Source of the DNA: Haplomitrium mnioides
Taxonomy: Eukaryota > Marchantiophyta > Haplomitriopsida > Calobryales
DNA: 25,242 nucleotides
NCBI GenBank assembly: GCA_049999725.1
Contig: JBNGIS010016577.1
Location: 1 to 25,242 of the forward strand
Direction of reading: 5' to 3'
A program made the translations under genes and the position numbers. Under the pieces are notes generated by a model, which worked only from the letters and a program-made list of their open reading frames with translations, was not told the origin of the DNA and did no database searches. Shown here piece by piece: positions 21,801 to 25,242 of this stretch. Positions within the stretch are counted from its first letter, which is position 1. The number at the start of each line of letters is the position of its first letter.

Positions 21801-21894
21801 TTCCTAGGCGCAAGGACTCCAAGCCCATGAGCAAAATGGATTGAGAGAAAAACAAGATGAAACTTTGGCAAATAAAACTTTGGAAAAAATAAAC

Positions 21895-21900
21895 TTTATT
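21895..21900 (-). terminator. Poly(A) signal, copy C
   Basis: AATAAA on the minus strand, 28 bases after the final TGA, conserved with copy A. Confidence 0.45.
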
Positions 21901-21927
21901 AATAATACAAATTGTTCAAACAGATCC

Positions 21928-22550
21928 TCAGACTCTATCCTCTTCGGGAAGAATTGTCTCATTTAAATCCAAAGGTTGAACATCTACAGCCGCTAGAGAG
22001 TCCTGACAAGACTTTCTAGTCCCAAAAATTGCAATAGAGTCATCAGAAGCACATGTAGTACCAACTTTGGCAAATAAAACTTGTGGTATGCATAAACTAT
22101 CTGTGACTTGGTCACATCGGATGACAAAGAAACCATCATCAAAACCCTATGAGGAATGTAGACTGACTGACGTCTATCATGTTCCACGGCGATGCAGTTT
22201 TGCATCAGCTTTAAAGCACAGACAATGCTTGTACCAGACCCATAGCAGAGATATAGAATCCAATCCTACTCTGTTGATAAATGGTTGATGAAAACAAATT
22301 ATAAAGAGCATGCGGCTTTTGATAAACATTGATATGAGCATCATCTCCTAGATGTTTAAGTTTTGCAGACACTGCAGGGCAACTAAAAACACTACGCATA
22401 ATCTGTCGAGGAAGTTCGGTCGAAGAAGCAGGCTGTAAATTAAAGAGCCTCATGCTCCTCTTTCCTTCTTTAGTCCAATAGCCCACAGTCCAATATTCGT
22501 AAACATGTGCAATTCTGGGACTACCAGAATGATGAATGTTGCTTTTGTCC
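21928..22550 (-). pseudogene. Copy C exon 3: methyltransferase motif I region and C-terminus
   Basis: After TTTGCAG it reads DKSNIHHSGSPRIAHVYEYW, TVGYWTKEGKRSMRLF, LKHLGDDAHINVYQKPHALY, then after a shift DWILYLCYGSGTSIVCALKL (motif I at 22230-22265), MQNCIAVEHDRRQ and a C-terminus ending EEDRV-TGA. The KP-xALY segment before motif I, and the GSGT loop followed by a conserved NCIAVE strand, are typical of beta-class amino-methyltransferases, where the acidic residue after the loop binds AdoMet ribose. A 20-base piece of its own 3' UTR is inserted near 22063-22082. Confidence 0.7.
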
Positions 22551-22650
22551 CTGCAAAAAGAAAAACAAACAAATCAACTATTGCAACAAAAATACAGGAG
22601 AAGTAAAAAAAAAGAATTCAAAAACAAAAAAAAATCAAAGAACAACTTAC

Positions 22651-23209
22651 GAGATGTCGTGGTCAATTGCACAACAAACTTCCAAAAAGGCATCCTCCAC
22701 AATGCCAAATTACTGCGACGAATGAATGATAACAAAAGACCAAAAGTCCAAAGTTGTAACTGCCGCAAAAGATGATACTATGTCAAAAATGTCATCTTTT
22801 GAAAAGGGTTTAGAGTCATCATGCTTACATTCCTTAAAGTTGTAACCATAAGGAACATCAGCAATAGCCAAAGTGAAACACCTAAGTTTCACAAGGCCCT
22901 TCAATTGTCGAGCGTTGGCCTCCTTGTGGACTTGATAAAATACCACGTTAAGACCATCAATGAAGGACATTAAATCTTCTTCCTCATCTCTCACAACTCC
23001 TTCAGTTGTGAGAGATGCAACACGGCTTTGCTGACGTGCTTTCCATTTTCTAGCCTTTTGGCAGTGGAGAAGAAAAGCATGAAGATATGAGACGAAGGTA
23101 GGAGGCTGGTCCTGATCTTCTGAGGCTTCTTTGACCCCTGATTTTTTTTTACCTTTAGCAGCTGCTATCAAATGTTTTGCTAACTAATATTTAAAAGTTT
23201 TGTCCCCTT
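22651..23209 (-). pseudogene. Copy C exon 2: methyltransferase motif IV region
   Basis: The acceptor is TTTTTGTAG before AAGGGGACAAAAC and the donor is GTAAGT at 22650. It reads KGDKTFKY, stop, LAKHLIAAAKGKKKSG, then RCFTLAIADVPYGYNF with motif IV as DVPY (22848-22859), then KDDIFDIVSSF and DFWSFVIIHSSQ, TAA, FGIVEDAFLEVCCAIDHDIS. The family consensus is DPPY, or N/S/D-PPY/F/W; Val replaces the first Pro. The exon joins in phase with exon 3. Its 559 bp is close to the 557 bp of copy A. Confidence 0.7.
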
Positions 23210-23280
23210 CTACAAAAACAAAATAGAAAACATTATGGAGAGATAAAAAAATATTTAAAAGTAGAGAATGGCACTCACTT

Positions 23281-23762
23281 CCAGGCCCGCATGGACATCG
23301 AAGTCCATGTGCGCATGGACTACATAGTCCAAGCATGCACGAACAACAAAGTCCATGCCCGCATGGACATCGAAGTCTAAGCATGCATGGACTTCGATGT
23401 TCCAACGCGCAAGGATATCGAAGTCAATGCACGCATGGACTTTGATGTCCATATGCGCATGGACTTAGCTATCCCAACTTGCAAGGACTGCGAAGTCTAT
23501 GCATGCATAGACTGTGAAGTCTAGGCGCGCATGGACTACGAAGTCCTTACGCGTAGGAACTTTGATGTCCTTGCTTATAGAGATATCGAAAGCCATGCGC
23601 GCATGGACTTCGCAGTCCATGTATGCATGGACTTTGGTGTTCAAGTGAGCACGGACTTTAAAAGTCCAAGCGCGCTTGAACTGCGAAGTCCAAGTGAGAA
23701 TTGACTTTGAAGTCCATGCGCGTATGGACTTTGATATCCAGGTGCGTAGAGACGCTAAACTT
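23281..23762 (-). repeat. 24-bp palindromic minisatellite in intron of copy C (about 20 units)
   Basis: It fills most of the intron 23210-23843. GCATGGAC recurs at 23289 and 23313, giving the 24-base step. Units read AGTCCATGCGCGCATGGACT with TCGA-like spacers. Because 24 is a multiple of three it yields long repetitive open frames (8-residue repeats) on the minus strand, which are not genes. Confidence 0.9.
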
Positions 23763-23843
23763 TCTGTTTTAAACAAAGGACAAGTTACAAAAAATTCAAT
23801 GCAAATACAAAAAAATGAATGTGGTGTGAAAGGAAGAATTTAC

Positions 23844-24603
23844 TAAAAGCTTCTCGAAGCTTGAATAAAATAAGGCCATCTTGGACTTCAGTGTGAAGAG
23901 AGTACTCCTCTCTTGCCTCCTCCCACATGCTACAGTACACCTCATAACAAAAACTTTTCACCATTACAACCAAAACTTTGTGTCTCTCCGCCTCTCGAGA
24001 CATCTTGTCCATTGAAAGCTCTCTAACTTCCACCCGCTTCAAAACATAAATCTTCACTTCATCAGAAAGACCCTGAAAGAACCTCCAAGGCATCCACTTC
24101 ATGTTCTCTATTCTCAACAACCCCTTGGCTTTAGGCTTCTGGCTCTTCATTGTATTTCTCTCCCACATTGAAAATATGCTCTGTTGTAAATCCTAGAGCT
24201 TGCCACCTCGAAACGCTAGTTGGAACCAGTTGTCTTGAGAGGTTACTATCTTCTCAAGAGTCGACTTGGGTTTTATCTCCAAGGTCTCTAGAACTAGCTC
24301 TCTTTTTTAATTTTTGGGATGAAACCATCTCACTCTCCACAAACCTCTGATGCCAATACTCGACCTTTTGAATAGAGGTCATTTCAAGCCCATACATCTG
24401 GTCGTAATTATCATTGGTAGCCAAAATGCGGGTCTCTGTTGGTGTGAGGCCCACGTAGACATAACAATTGCAGAGCGACAAAGCAAGGTTCTTTGCTCCA
24501 TATTTCGTGATAAGTAGTTGCCTTGCTGCAGCACTATGATTGCCTCCTGTAATCTCGTAACGATATTTGTCAGGGTTCTTTATATCAAACTCTGACTTGT
24601 CCT
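23844..24603 (-). pseudogene. Copy C exon 1 (3' part): ParB-like segment and linker
   Basis: It starts at the LTR junction with KSEFDIKNPDKYRYEITGGN and continues HSAAARQLL (24512-24547 covers GGNHSAAARQLL). YVYVGLTPTETRILATND and EMTSIQKVEYWHQRF follow. The invariant-looking GGNHS resembles the GNHR/ERR box of the ParB N-terminal fold. The linker (ELSMDKMSREAERHKVL, WEEAREEY) is shared with A and B. A single-base insertion around 24270 shifts the frame between the two parts. The exon ends at the GTAAAT donor at 23843, in phase 0 with exon 2. Confidence 0.6.
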
Positions 24604-24735
24604 TGTAACACTATACACCCACATTACACACATAAGTTAGTACAAATACAACACATACAAGCTAGCACAAGAGAAGCGCACAAAGAACTTAGAAAACCCA
24701 CAAGGTAAGAGATGCCAAACAAGGCACTCTCTCTT

Positions 24736-24744
24736 CTTTATATA
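24736..24744 (-). promoter_or_regulatory. TATA box of the right-hand LTR
   Basis: TATATAAAG on the minus strand, 131 bases downstream of the nearest G-box. It would drive transcription leftward, into copy C. Confidence 0.55.
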
Positions 24745-24870
24745 CTTGAGAGAAAGCACTTTACTTACATAGGTGGAGGAACCCCATTGGTTCCTTTTCT
24801 ATCCTCTTCTAATTGGACCCCTCTTTTCTCTCTCACTCTAATTGGACCACCTTTTACTTTTGTTCTCCTT

Positions 24871-25062
24871 CTGCCACGTGTCCTTATCTTTAGAACCTTC
24901 CATCTCTTTAGTTCTCCTTCTGCCACGTGTTCTTATCTTTAGAACCTTCTCTTTACTTAATTCTCCGCTTGCCACGTGTCTTCATCCTCTTCTAAAGTAG
25001 TCTATCTAGACTCCCTCTTTCACTTTAATTCGTTGACTTTCTCTCCTCATGCCACGTGTCCA
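24871..25062 (-). promoter_or_regulatory. Four G-box (ABRE-type) elements in the LTR U3
   Basis: GACACGTGGCA-like sites have CACGTG cores at 24875-24880, 24924-24929, 24973-24978 and 25053-25058. The first three are spaced exactly 49 bases apart within a tandem repeat that also contains AAGGTTCTAAAGATAAG. ACACGTGGC is the core bound by plant bZIP factors in abscisic-acid and stress promoters, so a stress-responsive LTR is inferred. Confidence 0.65.
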
Positions 25063-25170
25063 TCTCTCTATAATAGCAATTGCTTTTTGCTACTCTAACT
25101 TAGTAATAGCTTTCTAGACATAGTTGATATTATTTTTAGCTATGGCTTACTAAAGTTAGTGACCGTTACA

Positions 25171-25242
25171 ATCCTCCCCTCTTTTAAGTGGCAACATCCT
25201 CGTTGCGAGTAAGAGAGTTCTCAAAAGAGTGAACAAGTGCAG
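25171..25242 (-). pseudogene. Interior 3' end of the minus-strand Ty3/gypsy element, polypurine tract and pol tail
   Basis: On the minus strand the reading includes SLTRNEDVAT, similar to the C-terminal tail of many plant Ty3/gypsy (chromovirus-type) polyproteins, then the polypurine tract next to the LTR. Too short to say whether the element is intact. Confidence 0.5.

Larger units (their letters stand above)
21149..24603 (-). mobile_element. Repeat-family unit, copy C (3' part), inverted relative to copy A
   Basis: From right to left it has the ParB-like/methyltransferase exons, 3' UTR, 37-bp array and AT-rich tail, collinear with the reverse complement of 8416-11316. It ends at the same word as copy A (AACAAC on the plus strand, 21149-21154). 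The right side is cut by an LTR that starts at 24604. Confidence 0.5.
21928..24603 (-). pseudogene. Copy C: ParB-like/DNA N6/N4-methyltransferase gene, most complete copy here
   Basis: Exons on the minus strand: 23844-24603 (ParB-like part and linker), 22651-23209 (motif IV) and 21928-22550 (motif I to the end). The protein combines a ParB/sulfiredoxin-like segment with a permuted amino-methyltransferase core, an arrangement known from phage and bacterial DNA-modification proteins. By family it would methylate adenine N6 or cytosine N4 using S-adenosylmethionine; which base cannot be told here. In-frame stops are TAG 24193, TAG 23184, TAA 22710 and TAG 22266 (lowest plus-strand base given), and the frame closes with TGA 21928-21930. 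A +1 shift near 24270, a -2 shift near 23885 and shifts near 22295 and 22080 also break it. The 5' part lies beyond the LTR on the right, outside the window. Confidence 0.7.
24604..25170 (-). mobile_element. 3' LTR (567 bp) of a minus-strand Ty3/gypsy retrotransposon
   Basis: The ends are a perfect inverted pair, TGTAAC (24604-24609) and GTTACA (25165-25170). A polypurine tract follows on the right (AAAAGAGGGGAGGAT read on the minus strand), so the element runs right to left and this is its 3' LTR. It lies inside copy C, which resumes at 24603. The 5-base target duplication would be GTCCT (24599-24603); its partner is outside the window. Confidence 0.8.

Noticed and set aside
23184-23776. Repetitive minus-strand open frames with 8-residue repeats
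   Set aside because: They are products of the 24-bp intron minisatellite, whose period is a multiple of three; the matching intron in A and B is not open.

Overview
This looks like repeat-rich nuclear DNA from a eukaryote, most likely a land plant or green alga. The reasons are Ty3/gypsy gag, reverse transcriptase and integrase remnants, LTRs with TATA boxes, CACGTG (G-box) promoter elements, GT-AG introns, an AT-rich background and a 100-N scaffold gap. I see no intact ordinary host gene. I cannot name the species.

Layout. (1) 1-8415 is one LTR retrotransposon: a 5' LTR cut by the window edge (1-2526), a short decayed gag/pol interior (2527-4686) and a 3.7-kb 3' LTR (4687-8415) with TGTCA...TGACA ends. 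It has inserted into copy A of a second repeat family. (2) 8416-11316 is copy A (+ strand): the rest of an intron-containing gene, a 3' UTR, a 37-bp tandem array and an AT-rich tail. (3) 11317-12773 is a decayed Ty3/gypsy integrase with an internal 239-bp tandem duplication. (4) 12774-15934 has no recognisable gene. (5) 15935-18690 is copy B (- strand), heavily decayed but keeping the 5' exons. (6) 18691-21148 is AT-rich and includes an unrecognised decayed coding region at about 19440-20910. (7) 21149-24603 is copy C (- strand), with an N gap near its end. (8) 24604-25242 is the 3' LTR and interior end of a minus-strand Ty3/gypsy element that cut copy C.

The main result is the family represented by A, B and C. 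Joining exons at GT/AG borders that agree between copies gives one protein: an N-terminal region of unknown function, a ParB/sulfiredoxin-like segment (GGNHSAAARQLL), a helical middle, then a DNA N6-adenine/N4-cytosine methyltransferase. Motif IV (D-I/V-P-Y-G) lies before motif I (DWILDLCSRSGT), the permuted 'beta' order of bacterial and phage enzymes. Introns of all three copies carry a 24-bp tandem repeat whose core is a 20-bp perfect palindrome. A related 37-bp array lies downstream of A and C.

In A and C every internal in-frame stop I found is TAG or TAA, often where another copy has Gln, and the final stop is TGA. This may reflect methylation-driven decay (CAG to TAG), spread of an already dead copy, or a reassigned TAR codon. 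The sequence alone does not decide, and TGA stops inside other elements here argue against reassignment. None of the copies looks intact under the standard code. A and C face each other as a large imperfect inverted repeat, and each is interrupted by a different LTR element.
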